Below, piece by piece: positions 8,849-19,892 of a DNA stretch of 64,000 nt (position 1 is the stretch's first letter; each line of letters starts with the position of its first letter). The stretch is from contig NZ_FQWI01000009.1 in NCBI RefSeq assembly GCF_900129615.1, positions 1-64,000 of the forward strand, in the 5' to 3' direction. The notes below the pieces were generated by a model. The model was not told the DNA's origin, searched no databases, and worked only from the letters and a program-made list of their open reading frames with translations. Source of the stretch: Pectobacterium carotovorum. GTDB taxonomy: Bacteria > Pseudomonadota > Gammaproteobacteria > Enterobacterales > Enterobacteriaceae. Position numbers and translations under genes: made by a program.

Positions 8849-10222
8849 ATGTCGATACCGTCCGTTGACTGGGATCTGGCCCTGATTCAAAAATATAACT
8901 ATTCTGGGCCGCGTTATACGTCTTATCCCACAGCGTTAGAATTCAGTGAAGCTTACGATGAGCCGGCGTTTCAGCAGGCCATCGCCCGTTATCCGCAGCG
9001 ACCGCTGTCGTTGTATATCCACATCCCTTTTTGCCATCGGCTGTGCTATTTCTGCGGCTGTAATAAGCTGGTTACGCGTCAGCAGCATAAAGCGGATGAA
9101 TACCTTGATGTGTTGGAGCTGGAAATTCGCCAGCGTGCGCCGCTATTCGTCGGACGAACAGTGACGCAATTGCATTGGGGCGGCGGTACACCAACCTACC
9201 TGAATAAAGTACAAATCAGCCGACTGATGTCGCTGCTGCGTGAGCTGTTCTCTTTTTCCGATCAGGCTGAGCTATCGCTTGAAGTTGATCCGCGAGAAAT
9301 TGAGCTGGACGTCCTCGATCATCTGCGTGCCGAAGGGTTTAACCGCCTGAGTATGGGCGTGCAGGATTTTAATAAAGACGTTCAGAAGCTGGTCAATCGC
9401 GAGCAGGATGAAGACTTTATTTTTGCCCTTATTGAGCGGGCAAAGGCGCTTGGCTTCACCTCAACCAATATCGATTTGATTTACGGCCTGCCGAAACAAA
9501 CGCCGGAAAGCTTCGCTTTTACGCTACAGCGCGTTGCGGAATTAAACCCGCACCGGCTTAGCGTCTTTAACTATGCGCATTTACCCAGCCTGTTCGCCGC
9601 GCAGCGTAAGATTAAAGAAGCGGATTTACCGAGCGCGGAGCAAAAGCTGGATATTCTGCAACAGACGATTGGGTCGCTGACGGAATCGGGCTATCAGTTT
9701 ATCGGTATGGATCACTTTGCTCGTCCAGATGATGAGCTGGCGGTGGCGCAGCGCGAAGGGAAGCTGCATCGCAATTTCCAGGGCTATACGACGCAGGGCG
9801 ATAGCGATCTTCTCGGTATGGGCGTTTCGGCGATTAGTATGATCGGTGATAGCTATGCTCAGAACCAGAAAGAGCTGAAGCAGTATTATGCGCAGGTCAA
9901 AGATAAAGGAAATGGTTTGTGGCGTGGGTTACAGCTGACGCGTGATGACTGTCTCCGCCGCGATGTGATTAAGACGCTCATTTGTAATTTCCAGCTTAGC
10001 TATGCACCCATTGAAGCGGAATATGCTATCGATTTTAAAACCTACTTTGAGCAGGATTTAGCGCTGCTGGCTCCGCTGGTGGCCGATGGGTTGGTTGATA
10101 GTCAGGAAGACGGGCTGGTGGTGACGCCGAAAGGGCGTTTGCTGATTCGCAATATCTGTATGTGCTTTGATGTCTATCTACGTAACAAGCTCAGAACACA
10201 GCAATTTTCCCGCGTGATTTAA
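8849..10222 (+). CDS. hemN: Oxygen-independent coproporphyrinogen III oxidase
   Basis: A 457-residue radical-SAM enzyme that decarboxylates coproporphyrinogen III to protoporphyrinogen IX without oxygen, in heme synthesis. The iron-sulfur ligands Cys62, Cys66 and Cys69, with Cys71 beside them, are in HIPFCHRLCYFCGCNK. The glycine-rich SAM motif GGGTPT follows. Length and start match E. coli HemN. The ATG at 8849 is preceded by AAGGAG. It is separated from yihI by the small membrane-protein gene and repeat 1. The short unknown gene at 10282 follows closely and may share its transcript. Confidence 0.97.
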   Translation: MSIPSVDWDLALIQKYNYSGPRYTSYPTALEFSEAYDEPAFQQAIARYPQRPLSLYIHIPFCHRLCYFCGCNKLVTRQQHKADEYLDVLELEIRQRAPLFVGRTVTQLHWGGGTPTYLNKVQISRLMSLLRELFSFSDQAELSLEVDPREIELDVLDHLRAEGFNRLSMGVQDFNKDVQKLVNREQDEDFIFALIERAKALGFTSTNIDLIYGLPKQTPESFAFTLQRVAELNPHRLSVFNYAHLPSLFAAQRKIKEADLPSAEQKLDILQQTIGSLTESGYQFIGMDHFARPDDELAVAQREGKLHRNFQGYTTQGDSDLLGMGVSAISMIGDSYAQNQKELKQYYAQVKDKGNGLWRGLQLTRDDCLRRDVIKTLICNFQLSYAPIEAEYAIDFKTYFEQDLALLAPLVADGLVDSQEDGLVVTPKGRLLIRNICMCFDVYLRNKLRTQQFSRVI

Positions 10223-10281
10223 CTGCTCGGAGAAGGTGGCTACCCTGAGAGGAGAAAAGACTTTAATGACAAGGAGAGCCC

Positions 10282-10530
10282 ATGTTTTCAGATAAAGAGA
10301 TTGCCAGAGAATATCGGGATAAGGCACTTAACCTCGTGAACCTCATGTACAACGAGGTAAAAACATTACAGGGGAAAGTGCCTGAAGACGAGCACAAGAA
10401 ATTTCGTGGAGTTGTTGGGAATGGCATTGTGGACGTATTCGATAAGCTGATTAAAGAGATTGAAGCGATGCATCCTGACCTGAAAGTGGCTGACATGCCG
10501 GCCTATGCGGACGCTGAAAAACGTAAATAA
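10282..10530 (+). CDS. Conserved-looking hypothetical protein, 82 residues
   Basis: I do not recognise this gene. It encodes 82 residues, charged and probably all helical, with no signal peptide, membrane segment or cysteine. The N-terminus reads MFSDKEIAREYRDKALNLVN and the C-terminus ends AEKRK. AAGGAG stands just before the ATG, and a strong terminator begins 4 bases after the stop, so it is very probably translated. It lies 59 bases after hemN on the same strand and could be cotranscribed. E. coli has no counterpart that I know of at this spot. Confidence 0.72.
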   Translation: MFSDKEIAREYRDKALNLVNLMYNEVKTLQGKVPEDEHKKFRGVVGNGIVDVFDKLIKEIEAMHPDLKVADMPAYADAEKRK

Positions 10531-10533
10531 AAA

Positions 10534-10570
10534 AACAGCCAGTCGATGTTAGTACCGACTGGCTGTTCTC
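10534..10570 (+). terminator. Rho-independent terminator
   Basis: A perfect 12-bp stem (AACAGCCAGTCG / CGACTGGCTGTT) with a 10-base loop lies directly after the 82-residue gene and presumably ends the hemN transcript. A runs on its left side could also let it act for the minus strand. Confidence 0.85.
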
Positions 10571-10578
10571 AAACGTTT

Positions 10579-10705
<127 letters not shown>

Positions 10706-10710
10706 TTGGA

Positions 10711-10833
10711 TTAACTAAAGAAGTTAATCAGTGCGGCACACAAAACGGCGGCAATAGCAGCCTGCGGCGAATGGCTTGCCGCAGAGCCAATTTCAGCGCC
10801 GTGTGTAGCAGCGGAAATTAATGAGTCCAGCAT
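10711..10833 (-). CDS. yshB: Small membrane protein YshB
   Basis: A 40-residue gene on the minus strand. The C-terminal segment SPQAAIAAVLCAALINFFS is nearly the same as that of E. coli YshB (36 residues), which also sits between hemN and glnG. A strong GGGAGGAA Shine-Dalgarno precedes the ATG at 10833. The hydrophobic C-terminal half predicts a single membrane helix. The N-terminal half is four residues longer than E. coli and less conserved. YshB has no settled biochemical role; it has been linked to Salmonella intracellular fitness, which is literature memory and not derived here. Confidence 0.88.
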   Translation of the reverse strand: MLDSLISAATHGAEIGSAASHSPQAAIAAVLCAALINFFS

Positions 10834-10976
10834 GGTGTTCCTCCCGAATCAGCGACACGATCATACTGCTGACCCGAGGCAAGTAAAGTACAAATTAATG
10901 ACAATTTCGTGCGCCAGATTGTATTTTTTATCACCAATTTGTTTGTTAACAATTGAGCAATAAAAAAGCAATCTTG

Positions 10977-12389
10977 CTACTCCATTCCCAGCTCTTTTAA
11001 TTTACGCGTCAGGGTATTTCTGCCCCATCCCAGCAATCTTGCTGCTTCCTGTTTATGCCCCTGCGTATGCCGTAATGCTGTCGTAAGCAGCGTTCTTTCC
11101 ATTTCCGGCTGTGCTTCCGCTAGCAGATTTTGATGACCGGAACGCAGCGCGCGATCGGCCCATTGTGCCAACAGCGTGGCCCAACTGTCCGGCAGAATAT
11201 GCACGGTGGAATCCGGTGCGGTGGTCTCGAACAGTTCAGGAGGCAGATCCTGAATGAGTACTTCCTGACCTGCGGCCATCACGGTCAACCAGCGACAGGT
11301 GTTTTCCAATTGGCGCACGTTGCCAGGCCACGGTAAACGAGTTAGCGCGGTTTCCGCTTCTGGATGCAGATTCTTCGGTTCAACGCCCAGCTCTTTGGCC
11401 GTAGCCTGCAAGAAATAACGCGCCAGGCGGGGGATATCTTCCCGACGTTCGCGCAGCGGCGGCAGATGAACGCGGATCACATTCAGGCGGTGGAACAGAT
11501 CCTCACGGAACTTGCCTTCCTGCACGCGTTGTTCAAGATTTTGGTGCGTTGCCGCGATGATGCGGACATCCACTTTCACTGCGGCATAGCCACCAACGCG
11601 ATAAAACTGCCCGTCTGCCAATACGCGCAATAGACGTGTTTGTACGTCTAGCGGCATATCGCCGATTTCATCCAGAAACAGCGTACCGCCATCGGCTTGC
11701 TCAAAGCGGCCCTGACGAATCTGGTTTGCCCCCGTAAACGCGCCTTTTTCATGGCCGAACAGTTCTGATTCGATCAGATCCTTGGGAATGGCAGCCATAT
11801 TCAGCGCGATAAAAGGGGCTTTAGTTCGCGGACTGTGGCGATGCAGAGCGTGCGCTACCAGCTCTTTACCCGTCCCTGATTCGCCATTAATCAGCACGCT
11901 GATCGACGAGCGAGACAGGCGGCCGATGATGCGGAAGACATCCTGCATCGCGGGGGCTTCGCCGATAATGTCCGTTGTCGGACCGTTGATCGGTTGGTTA
12001 CGTACCGGCTGCTGCTGTTCCAGATAATGGCTGATCGCGCGCTCAACCAGCGCAACGGCTTCATCAATATCGAATGGCTTCGGCAAATAGTCGAACGCAC
12101 CCTGTTGATAAGCGCTAACGGCGGCATCCAAATCGGAATGTGCCGTCATAATGATGACCGGGAGCATCGGGTGGCGCTGTTTGATTTGCTGTAAGAGCGC
12201 TAATCCATCCATCCCTGGCATACGGATGTCGGACAGCAGAACGTCGGGCGTTTGTGTCGCCAGCGCATGCAGTACCTGATTTCCGTTCTCAAACGTTGCA
12301 CAGGTTAAACCCGCACCAGCAAGCGCGCGCTCAAGCACCCAACGGATGGAGCTATCGTCATCGACAATCCAGACTATCCCTCGTTGCAT
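10977..12389 (-). CDS. glnG: Nitrogen regulator NtrC (NRI)
   Basis: A 470-residue sigma54-dependent response regulator that switches on nitrogen-starvation genes. The receiver domain (about 1-120) carries the phospho-acceptor Asp in LLSDIRMPG. The AAA+ domain (about 140-370) has Walker A GESGTGKE, the sigma54-contacting GAFTGA loop and Walker [11 protein letters not shown]. The C-terminal helix-turn-helix ([19 protein letters not shown]) binds NtrC boxes. The start at 12389 follows GAGGTT and matches E. coli; longer in-frame starts are ignored. It begins seven bases after glnL, in the conserved glnA-glnL-glnG operon. Confidence 0.97.
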   Translation of the reverse strand: MQRGIVWIVDDDSSIRWVLERALAGAGLTCATFENGNQVLHALATQTPDVLLSDIRMPGMDGLALLQQIKQRHPMLPVIIMTAHSDLDAAVSAYQQGAFDYLPKPFDIDEAVALVERAISHYLEQQQPVRNQPINGPTTDIIGEAPAMQDVFRIIGRLSRSSISVLINGESGTGKELVAHALHRHSPRTKAPFIALNMAAIPKDLIESELFGHEKGAFTGANQIRQGRFEQADGGTLFLDEIGDMPLDVQTRLLRVLADGQFYRVGGYAAVKVDVRIIAATHQNLEQRVQEGKFREDLFHRLNVIRVHLPPLRERREDIPRLARYFLQATAKELGVEPKNLHPEAETALTRLPWPGNVRQLENTCRWLTVMAAGQEVLIQDLPPELFETTAPDSTVHILPDSWATLLAQWADRALRSGHQNLLAEAQPEMERTLLTTALRHTQGHKQEAARLLGWGRNTLTRKLKELGME

Positions 12390-12396
12390 TGTAACC

Positions 12397-13446
12397 TCAC
12401 TGGCGAATAGGCAGATAAACCGAGAATTCGGTGTGTCCTGGCCAACTGTTAAATTCAATTTTACCGGAGTGCTGGTCGATAAGACTGCGGGCGATGGAAA
12501 GCCCTAAACCGGTGCCTCCTTCGCGTCCGCTCACCATCGGGTAAAACAGTGTGTCCTGTAGTTGAGCGGGTACGCCGGGGCCGTCATCTTCCACGTCAAT
12601 ACGAGCGGCGAGACGATAGCGCACACCGTGTAGCGTGAGCTGAAAAGCCGTGCGGGTACGTATCGTAATCGTCCCGCCTTCCTCGCCCAGCGCCTGTAGC
12701 GCATTGCGGGTAATATTCAGCAGTACCTGTTCAATCTGATCGGGGTCGTGCGTCAGTTCCGGCAGGCTGGGGTCATAGTCTTTCACCAGCGTCACGTTAT
12801 CGGGCTTTTCCAGAGAGACAAGCTGGCAAACGCGTTCAGCAACCTGATGGATGCTTTGGGTGACGTGCAGGCCGGGCTGCTGTGGCCCGAGCAGGCGATC
12901 AACCAGATTACGCAGGCGATCCGCCTGTTCGATAATGACCTTGGTGTATTCCGTCAACGCCGGATCGGGCAATGCTTTGGCAAGCAACTGTGCGGCACCG
13001 CGCAATCCGCCAAGCGGATTTTTTATCTCATGCGCCAGGCCTCGGACCAAATCACGTGCGGCCTGCTGCTGCGCATGTTGAAGCTGTTCCTGACTGAGAC
13101 GGCGCTGGTTATCCATCGGCGCCATTTCCAGTAGGATAAAATCGTTTTGTACCCGCTGAGCGGTGAGCGACATGATGTGCGCTTTGCCATCTACGACGAT
13201 GGTGACTTCGTTATCCGTAAAACCTTGTCCTGAATCCAGACTTTCACGCAGTAAATCGATATTCAGAGAAAAGTATCCCAGCAAATCGGGCAGCGGCGTG
13301 CCGGATAATTTACGCGAACTTTGTGCCAGTAATTGCTGTGCTGCCGGGTTGGAATAGTGAATCGCCAGATCGTTATCCAGCAATAAGATGCTGTTTATCA
13401 GGGAATTTAGGATCTGCCCAGCATCGGGCAGCGTGCCTGTTGCCAT
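12397..13446 (-). CDS. glnL: Nitrogen sensor kinase/phosphatase NtrB (NRII)
   Basis: A 349-residue cytoplasmic sensor kinase that phosphorylates NtrC and, with PII, dephosphorylates it. An N-terminal PAS-like domain (about 1-120) is followed by the H-box HEIKNPLGG (His near 139) and a GHKL ATPase with N box [10 protein letters not shown] and G boxes DDGPGVP and [10 protein letters not shown]. The ATG at 13446 gives exactly the E. coli length; the longer in-frame extension upstream is not used. It has its own intergenic region after glnA with a terminator hairpin, as in E. coli, where glnLG can also be transcribed separately. Confidence 0.97.
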   Translation of the reverse strand: MATGTLPDAGQILNSLINSILLLDNDLAIHYSNPAAQQLLAQSSRKLSGTPLPDLLGYFSLNIDLLRESLDSGQGFTDNEVTIVVDGKAHIMSLTAQRVQNDFILLEMAPMDNQRRLSQEQLQHAQQQAARDLVRGLAHEIKNPLGGLRGAAQLLAKALPDPALTEYTKVIIEQADRLRNLVDRLLGPQQPGLHVTQSIHQVAERVCQLVSLEKPDNVTLVKDYDPSLPELTHDPDQIEQVLLNITRNALQALGEEGGTITIRTRTAFQLTLHGVRYRLAARIDVEDDGPGVPAQLQDTLFYPMVSGREGGTGLGLSIARSLIDQHSGKIEFNSWPGHTEFSVYLPIRQ

Positions 13447-13525
13447 AACGCAGACTCCCGCACCGTCGTGGTGCATTGTAGTGTGGATGATGGATGTTAC
13501 GTCGCAACGGCCAATGCCGGTGGTG

Positions 13526-13550
13526 AAAAAAGCCCATCCGAAGATGGGCT
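13526..13550 (-). terminator. Terminator between glnA and glnL
   Basis: Read on the minus strand, AGCCCATC-TTCG-GATGGGCT is followed by six T residues. It follows glnA and precedes glnL. In E. coli a terminator in this gap limits readthrough from glnA into glnLG. Confidence 0.88.
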
Positions 13551-13570
13551 GAAGCGTTTCCACGGCAACA

Positions 13571-13647
13571 AAAAATTTTCAGGAAAAATTTTTGACGTCG
13601 CTCTGCGACGGCCCCTACAGGGGTGATGGGCATGGATAGCCCATCAC
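13571..13647 (+). repeat. Structured intergenic repeat, copy 2
   Basis: It has the same architecture as the element at 8679. H1 is AAAAATTTT-CAGGA-AAAATTTTT (13571-13593), H2 is CGTCGC-TCT-GCGACG (13596-13610), H3 is CCCC-TACA-GGGG (13612-13623), and H4 is TGATGGGC with GCCCATCA (13624-13646). Loop sizes of H1, H2 and H3 equal those of copy 1 (5, 3 and 4 bases), and the H2 difference (A-T to G-C) keeps pairing. No second H1 follows. It lies in the glnA-glnL gap. Confidence 0.7.
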
Positions 13648-13738
13648 AAAAAAACTTCTTAGTATTCTGTTGTTTACCGGTCATGGTCGGGCATCAGCAC
13701 ACCCAACCACGCCGAGGTAGAAATTAGACGCTTAGTTA

Positions 13739-15148
13739 TTAGACGCTGTAGTACAGTTCGAACTCAACTGGGTGCGGCGTCATACGAACGCGGTCAATCT
13801 CAGGCTTACGCAGTTCGATGTACGCGTCGATAGCGTCGTCGGTGAACACGCCACCACGAGTCAGGAACTCGCGGTCTTCGTTCAGTGCAGCCAGGGCCTC
13901 ATCCAGAGAACCTGCAACTTTTGGAATCTCTGCTTCTTCTTCTGGCGGCAGGTCGTACAGATTTTTGTCCATCGCATCGCCAGGGTGGATTTTGTTGATG
14001 ATGCCGTCGAGGCCAGCCATCAGCAGTGCAGCGAAGCACAGGTATGGGTTAGCTGCTGGATCCGGGAAGCGTGCTTCGATACGACGTGCTTTCGGGCTAG
14101 CAACCACTGGGATACGGATTGAAGCAGAACGGTTACGGGCAGAGTAAGCCAGCATAACAGGTGCTTCGTAGCCAGGAACCAGACGCTTGTATGAGTTGGT
14201 GGTCGGGTTCGCCAGGGCATTGATGGCTTTAGCGTGCTTGATAACACCGCCGATGTAGAACAGCGCCAATTCAGACAGGCCGCCGTATTTGTCGCCAGCG
14301 AACAGGTTAGTGCCGTCTTTAGACAGAGACATGTGGCAGTGCATACCTGAACCGTTATCACCGAACATGGGTTTTGGCATGAAGGTCGCGGTTTTACCGT
14401 AGGCGTGAGCCACGTTATGCACGACATATTTGTAGATCTGAATTTCGTCAGCTTTTTTGGTCATGGTGTTGAAGCGGGTAGCCACTTCGTTCTGACCAGC
14501 GGTAGCCACTTCGTGGTGGTGAGCTTCAACAACCAGACCCATTTGCTCCATGGTCAGACACATAGCAGAACGGATGTCCTGTGATGAATCGACTGGTGGA
14601 ACTGGGAAGTAGCCGCCTTTCAGACCTGGACGGTGACCTTTGTTACCGCCTTCGTATGCTTTACCGGAGTTCCAGTAAGCTTCGATGTCGTCGATAGCAA
14701 CGTGAGAACCGGACGTGCTGCTGCCGAAACGGATGTCATCGAACAGGAAGAATTCTGGCTCTGGCCCGAACAGTACGGTATCGGCAATGCCGGAAGAACG
14801 CAGGAAATCTTCCGCACGTTTCGCGATAGAACGCGGGTCGCGGTCATAGCCTTGCATCGTGCCTGGCTCAAGGATGTCACAACGAATGATCAGTGTAGAA
14901 TCTTCGAAGAACGGATCGATCATCGCCGTGCTGGCATCGGGCATCAGAACCATGTCTGACTCGTTAATACCTTTCCAGCCGCCAATCGAAGAACCATCAA
15001 ACATTTTACCTTCTTCGAAGAAGTCGGCATTGACTTGATGAGCCGGAATGGTGACGTGCTGCTCTTTACCTTTAGTATCAGTGAAGCGTAAATCAACAAA
15101 CTTCACTTCGTGCTCATTCAGCATCGTCAAAACATGTTCTGCGGACAT
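13739..15148 (-). CDS. glnA: Glutamine synthetase, type I
   Basis: A 469-residue subunit of the dodecameric enzyme that makes glutamine from glutamate, ammonia and ATP. Metal and substrate signatures are FDGSSIGGW near the N-terminus, the central HCHMSL, and NRSASIRIP. The adenylylation site Tyr is present in [10 protein letters not shown], so activity control by GlnE should apply. GGGAGAACC precedes the ATG at 15148, and length equals E. coli GlnA. It heads the glnA-glnL-glnG operon and is preceded by a sigma54 promoter with two NtrC boxes. Confidence 0.98.
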   Translation of the reverse strand: MSAEHVLTMLNEHEVKFVDLRFTDTKGKEQHVTIPAHQVNADFFEEGKMFDGSSIGGWKGINESDMVLMPDASTAMIDPFFEDSTLIIRCDILEPGTMQGYDRDPRSIAKRAEDFLRSSGIADTVLFGPEPEFFLFDDIRFGSSTSGSHVAIDDIEAYWNSGKAYEGGNKGHRPGLKGGYFPVPPVDSSQDIRSAMCLTMEQMGLVVEAHHHEVATAGQNEVATRFNTMTKKADEIQIYKYVVHNVAHAYGKTATFMPKPMFGDNGSGMHCHMSLSKDGTNLFAGDKYGGLSELALFYIGGVIKHAKAINALANPTTNSYKRLVPGYEAPVMLAYSARNRSASIRIPVVASPKARRIEARFPDPAANPYLCFAALLMAGLDGIINKIHPGDAMDKNLYDLPPEEEAEIPKVAGSLDEALAALNEDREFLTRGGVFTDDAIDAYIELRKPEIDRVRMTPHPVEFELYYSV

Positions 15149-15229
15149 ACTTGGTTCTCCCGATTGGTCATTTATCGTCGTGGAACGAATATCGTTGTGG
15201 ATTGATGTTGTTGCCGTGAGTAGACTAAA

Positions 15230-15245
15230 GCTAAAAGTGTGCCAA
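15230..15245 (-). promoter_or_regulatory. Sigma54 promoter of glnA (glnAp2-type)
   Basis: On the minus strand TTGGCAC (GG at -24) is followed 12 bases on by GC at -12, in the context AAGTTGGCACACTTTTAGCT. This is very close to E. coli glnAp2. It predicts a leader of about 70 bases before the glnA ATG. Confidence 0.88.
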
Positions 15246-15318
15246 CTTTTTAAATGTGTGCAATGTGTTGCTCCTTGGGGCTTTCTCACGGAAATCCACT
15301 GCACCATTATAGTCTAAA

Positions 15319-15333
15319 GCACCAAAATGGTGC
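15319..15333. promoter_or_regulatory. NtrC box, glnA enhancer site proximal
   Basis: GCACCAAAATGGTGC is a perfect dyad matching the NtrC consensus. It is centred about 90 bases upstream of the sigma54 promoter and 32 bases (three helical turns) from the second box, so dimers can stack on one face. Confidence 0.85.
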
Positions 15334-15349
15334 TCCATATGTGAATTAT

Positions 15350-15366
15350 TGCACTTATTTAGTGCA
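15350..15366. promoter_or_regulatory. NtrC box, glnA enhancer site distal
   Basis: TGCACTTATTTAGTGCA has dyad ends (TGCACT / AGTGCA) fitting an NtrC site. It forms the enhancer pair with the box at 15319. Confidence 0.82.
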
Positions 15367-15517
15367 TTCATGTTCGCTTGTAGCGCTTTTGCACCGTGAA
15401 AGGGATCACAAAGCAGGCAGCTCTAGGTTGTTTATCATAGATGCTTGTGATCTTGTTTAGTCCCTCGATTAATACGTGTACAATAGCGCGCTATTTCTAA
15501 ATGCCTGAGGCAAAGCT

Positions 15518-17341
<1,824 letters not shown>

Positions 17342-17369
17342 TTTCAGACGGATTTGTCTTGTTACGCAA

Positions 17370-17398
17370 CAGGGCACCTTCGGGTGCCCTGAATTTTA
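17370..17398 (+). terminator. Rho-independent terminator of typA
   Basis: A 9-bp stem (CAGGGCACC / GGTGCCCTG) with a TTCG tetraloop, then GAATTTTAT, begins 29 bases after the typA stop. Confidence 0.85.
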
Positions 17399-17503
17399 TG
17401 CGCTTTCTTCCACTTTAACCTTTCCTTTAGATTTCCTCCCTGTTCAGTTTCTTCATTTCCCGCTACAGTGAAAATCCTACGATTACGTCAGGAGGTCACT
17501 GCC

Positions 17504-18115
17504 ATGCTGTATATCTTTGATTTAGGTAATGTCGTCATAGATATTGATTTCAATAGAGTATTGGGTGTCTGGAGTAATCTGAGCAGCGCGCCGCTCGCAA
17601 CGTTGCAAGAGCGTTTTGTCATGGGCGAAGCGTTTGAACAGCATGAGCGGGGTGAGATCAGCGACGAGGAGTTTGCCACCAGACTGTGCCAGGAAATGGG
17701 CATCGCCCTGAGCTTCGAACAATTCACCGCTGGCTGGCAGGCTATTTTTGTCGCGTTGCGTCCCGAAGTTATCGACATCATGCAGCGTCTGCGTCAGGAA
17801 GGGCATCGTGTGGTGATTCTGTCGAATACCAATCGCCTCCACTGTTCACACTGGCCTGCGCTATTCCCAGAAGTGGCGACGGCAGCCGACAGGATCTATC
17901 TGTCGCAAGATATTGGATTACGTAAGCCGGAATTGGCGATTTATCAATATGTCCTGACAGAGGAAGGCGTTCCTCCTGCGCAAGCCGTCTTTCTTGACGA
18001 TAATGCCGCGAATGTCGATGCTGCACAAAGTCTGGGTATTCACAGCATTCTGGTGACCGATCGTCAGGTGGTGCCGGATTTTTTCGCCATGCAGGCGACG
18101 ATGACCAAAGCATGA
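17504..18115 (+). CDS. yihX: Alpha-D-glucose-1-phosphate phosphatase YihX
   Basis: A 203-residue HAD-superfamily phosphatase. The E. coli enzyme releases glucose from glucose-1-phosphate during glycogen breakdown. HAD motif I is at residues 5-9 (FDLGN, nucleophile Asp6), motif II is ILSNTN, motif III is the Lys in GLRKPE, and motif IV is FLDDNAANV. The start is fixed by AGGAGG ahead of the ATG at 17504. It is followed after 64 bases by dtd and then fabY, the order of E. coli yihX-dtd-yiiD; the three may be cotranscribed. Confidence 0.94.
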   Translation: MLYIFDLGNVVIDIDFNRVLGVWSNLSSAPLATLQERFVMGEAFEQHERGEISDEEFATRLCQEMGIALSFEQFTAGWQAIFVALRPEVIDIMQRLRQEGHRVVILSNTNRLHCSHWPALFPEVATAADRIYLSQDIGLRKPELAIYQYVLTEEGVPPAQAVFLDDNAANVDAAQSLGIHSILVTDRQVVPDFFAMQATMTKA

Positions 18116-18179
18116 TTTATATCGCAGGGGCGGACACAGCCCCTATTGGGAATGATAACATCAGGAGTAGTTGGGTTTT

Positions 18180-18617
18180 ATGATTGCGCTAATTCAGCGA
18201 GTCTCCAGCGCCAGCGTTACGGTAGAAGGTAGTGTGGTTGGGGAAATCGATAAAGGTTTACTGATCTTGCTGGGCGTTGAGCAAGGCGATGACGAACAAA
18301 AAGCCACGCGACTCTGCGAACGCGTATTGGGTTACCGCATATTCGGTGACGATGACGGGAAAATGAATCTCAATGTTCGCCAGGCTGGCGGCAATGTGCT
18401 GGTGGTTTCGCAGTTTACGCTGGTGGCTGATACGCAGCGTGGCATGCGCCCAGGGTTTTCTCGCGGTGCGCATCCCTCAGAGGCCGATCGCCTCTACCAA
18501 TATTTTGTCGGACAGTGCCGTGAGCAAGGCGTTCACACGGAAACGGGGCAGTTTGCGGCGGATATGAAAGTGGCATTGGTGAATGACGGCCCGGTGACGT
18601 TCTGGCTACAGACATAG
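18180..18617 (+). CDS. dtd: D-aminoacyl-tRNA deacylase Dtd
   Basis: A 145-residue cytoplasmic proofreading enzyme that hydrolyses D-amino acids (and glycine) mischarged on tRNA. The two catalytic-site signatures are visible, SQFTL near residue 80 and NDGPVTFWL near the C-terminus. AGGAG lies 12 bases before the ATG at 18180, which yields the standard family length. It sits between yihX and fabY on the same strand. Confidence 0.96.
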   Translation: MIALIQRVSSASVTVEGSVVGEIDKGLLILLGVEQGDDEQKATRLCERVLGYRIFGDDDGKMNLNVRQAGGNVLVVSQFTLVADTQRGMRPGFSRGAHPSEADRLYQYFVGQCREQGVHTETGQFAADMKVALVNDGPVTFWLQT

Positions 18618-18755
18618 GGCTGTAACGTCATAGCGCTGCGATGTCATGGTGTTGTAACGTGCTATTACCGTTGCCGTTTCGCGTATAAATTTGCTTCAAC
18701 AGTCTGATTTCATGAACCCTGATGCAATGAGGCATCTCGGTATAGAGGAAGCGTT

Positions 18756-19697
18756 ATGTATCATTTGAGAGTACCTGAAAGCGCGGAAGAACTGGATGCG
18801 TACTATCAATTTCGCTGGGAAATGCTGCGTAAACCTCTACGCCAGCCGCTGGGCTCCGAGCGTGATGCCTATGATGCTCTGGCACATCACCAAACTGTGG
18901 TGGATGAACAGGGAAGGCTGGTTGCGATTGGGCGTCTTTCTATCAATGCGGATAATGAAGCGGCAATCCGTTTTTTAGCTGTTCACCCCGACGTCCGAGG
19001 GAAAGGGTTAGGTACGCTGCTTGCGATTACTCTGGAGTCAGTCGCGCGTCAGGAAAGCGTCAAGCGCGTGGTCTGTAGCGCCCGAGAAGACGCAATGGAT
19101 TTCTTCTCCAAACTGGGCTTTGTTAATCAGGGAGAGATCACTGCGCCACAAACCACACCCGTGCGGCACTTCCTGATGATTAAACCGGTGGCGACACTGG
19201 ATGACATTTTGCATCGTCCTGACTGGTGCGGACAGTTGCAGCAGGCGTGGTATGAGCACATTCCCCTGAGTGAAAAAATGGGTGTGCGGATAAGCCAGTA
19301 CACCGGAAAGCAATTTATTACCACCATGCCTGAAACAGGCAACCAGAACCCGCATCACACGCTTTTTGCTGGCAGCATGTTTTCTCTCGCTACGCTCACC
19401 GGGTGGGGATTAATCTGGCTGTTGCTGCGTGAACGACACCTCGGTGGAACGATCATTCTGGCGGATGCGCACATTCGTTACAGTGCGCCAGTAAGTGGCC
19501 GACCGAACGCTATTGCTGATTTAGGGTCGCTGAGTGGCGATCTGGATCGCCTTGCGCGCGGTCGCAAGGCGCGTGTGCAGCTCAATGTTGAACTTTTCGG
19601 TGATGACAATAAAGGGGCGTTGTTCGAAGGGGTTTATATCGTGCTGCCTGCTCAACCGGATGCGCCACTGGAAGAGGGCGGGTCAGTCGTGGATTAA
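18756..19697 (+). CDS. fabY: Fatty acid biosynthesis protein FabY (YiiD)
   Basis: A 313-residue two-domain protein. The N-terminal half is a GNAT acetyltransferase-like domain ([17 protein letters not shown], acetyl-CoA binding loop near residues 70-90). The C-terminal half is a hotdog thioesterase-like domain. E. coli FabY can supply acetoacetyl-ACP for fatty acid initiation when FabH is missing. The ATG at 18756 follows AGAGGAAG. E. coli YiiD begins 16 residues earlier, but no equivalent extension is supported here. Confidence 0.92.
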   Translation: MYHLRVPESAEELDAYYQFRWEMLRKPLRQPLGSERDAYDALAHHQTVVDEQGRLVAIGRLSINADNEAAIRFLAVHPDVRGKGLGTLLAITLESVARQESVKRVVCSAREDAMDFFSKLGFVNQGEITAPQTTPVRHFLMIKPVATLDDILHRPDWCGQLQQAWYEHIPLSEKMGVRISQYTGKQFITTMPETGNQNPHHTLFAGSMFSLATLTGWGLIWLLLRERHLGGTIILADAHIRYSAPVSGRPNAIADLGSLSGDLDRLARGRKARVQLNVELFGDDNKGALFEGVYIVLPAQPDAPLEEGGSVVD

Positions 19698-19801
19698 CCC
19701 GAAGCCAAGCATTATCACAGCCAAGTGTTATGACGTTCTTCCCATTAGTACATTACGCTAGCCAGCAGTATCTCGTAATAGCAAACCCCCATGACAGTCA
19801 T

Positions 19802-19822
19802 ACCCCGTGATTTTCACGGGGT
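19802..19822. terminator. Hairpin between fabY and yicH
   Basis: ACCCCGTG-ATTTT-CACGGGGT is a perfect 8-bp inverted repeat between convergent fabY and yicH. T runs are weak on both sides, so termination strength is uncertain. Confidence 0.5.
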
Positions 19823-19892
19823 TCACCCGGTTGTTTCAGCATGCGACGACGTTGCAGATGTTTTGAACGTCCGTATTTTGAAAACGTAATAA

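Larger units (their letters stand above)
15149..15517. promoter_or_regulatory. glnA-typA divergent control region
   Basis: This 369-base gap separates divergent glnA and typA. Its glnA side holds a sigma54 promoter and two NtrC palindromes (separate entries). Its typA side ends in a short leader before a GTG start. No gene is seen in it. Confidence 0.85.

Noticed and set aside
13766-14430. Long antisense frames inside glnA
   Set aside because: These arise from strong codon bias of a highly expressed gene; no start signals or family resemblance.
18116-18160. Further copy of the structured repeat before dtd
   Set aside because: Only a single AGGGGC/GCCCCT hairpin is present; the H1, H2 and H4 elements are absent.
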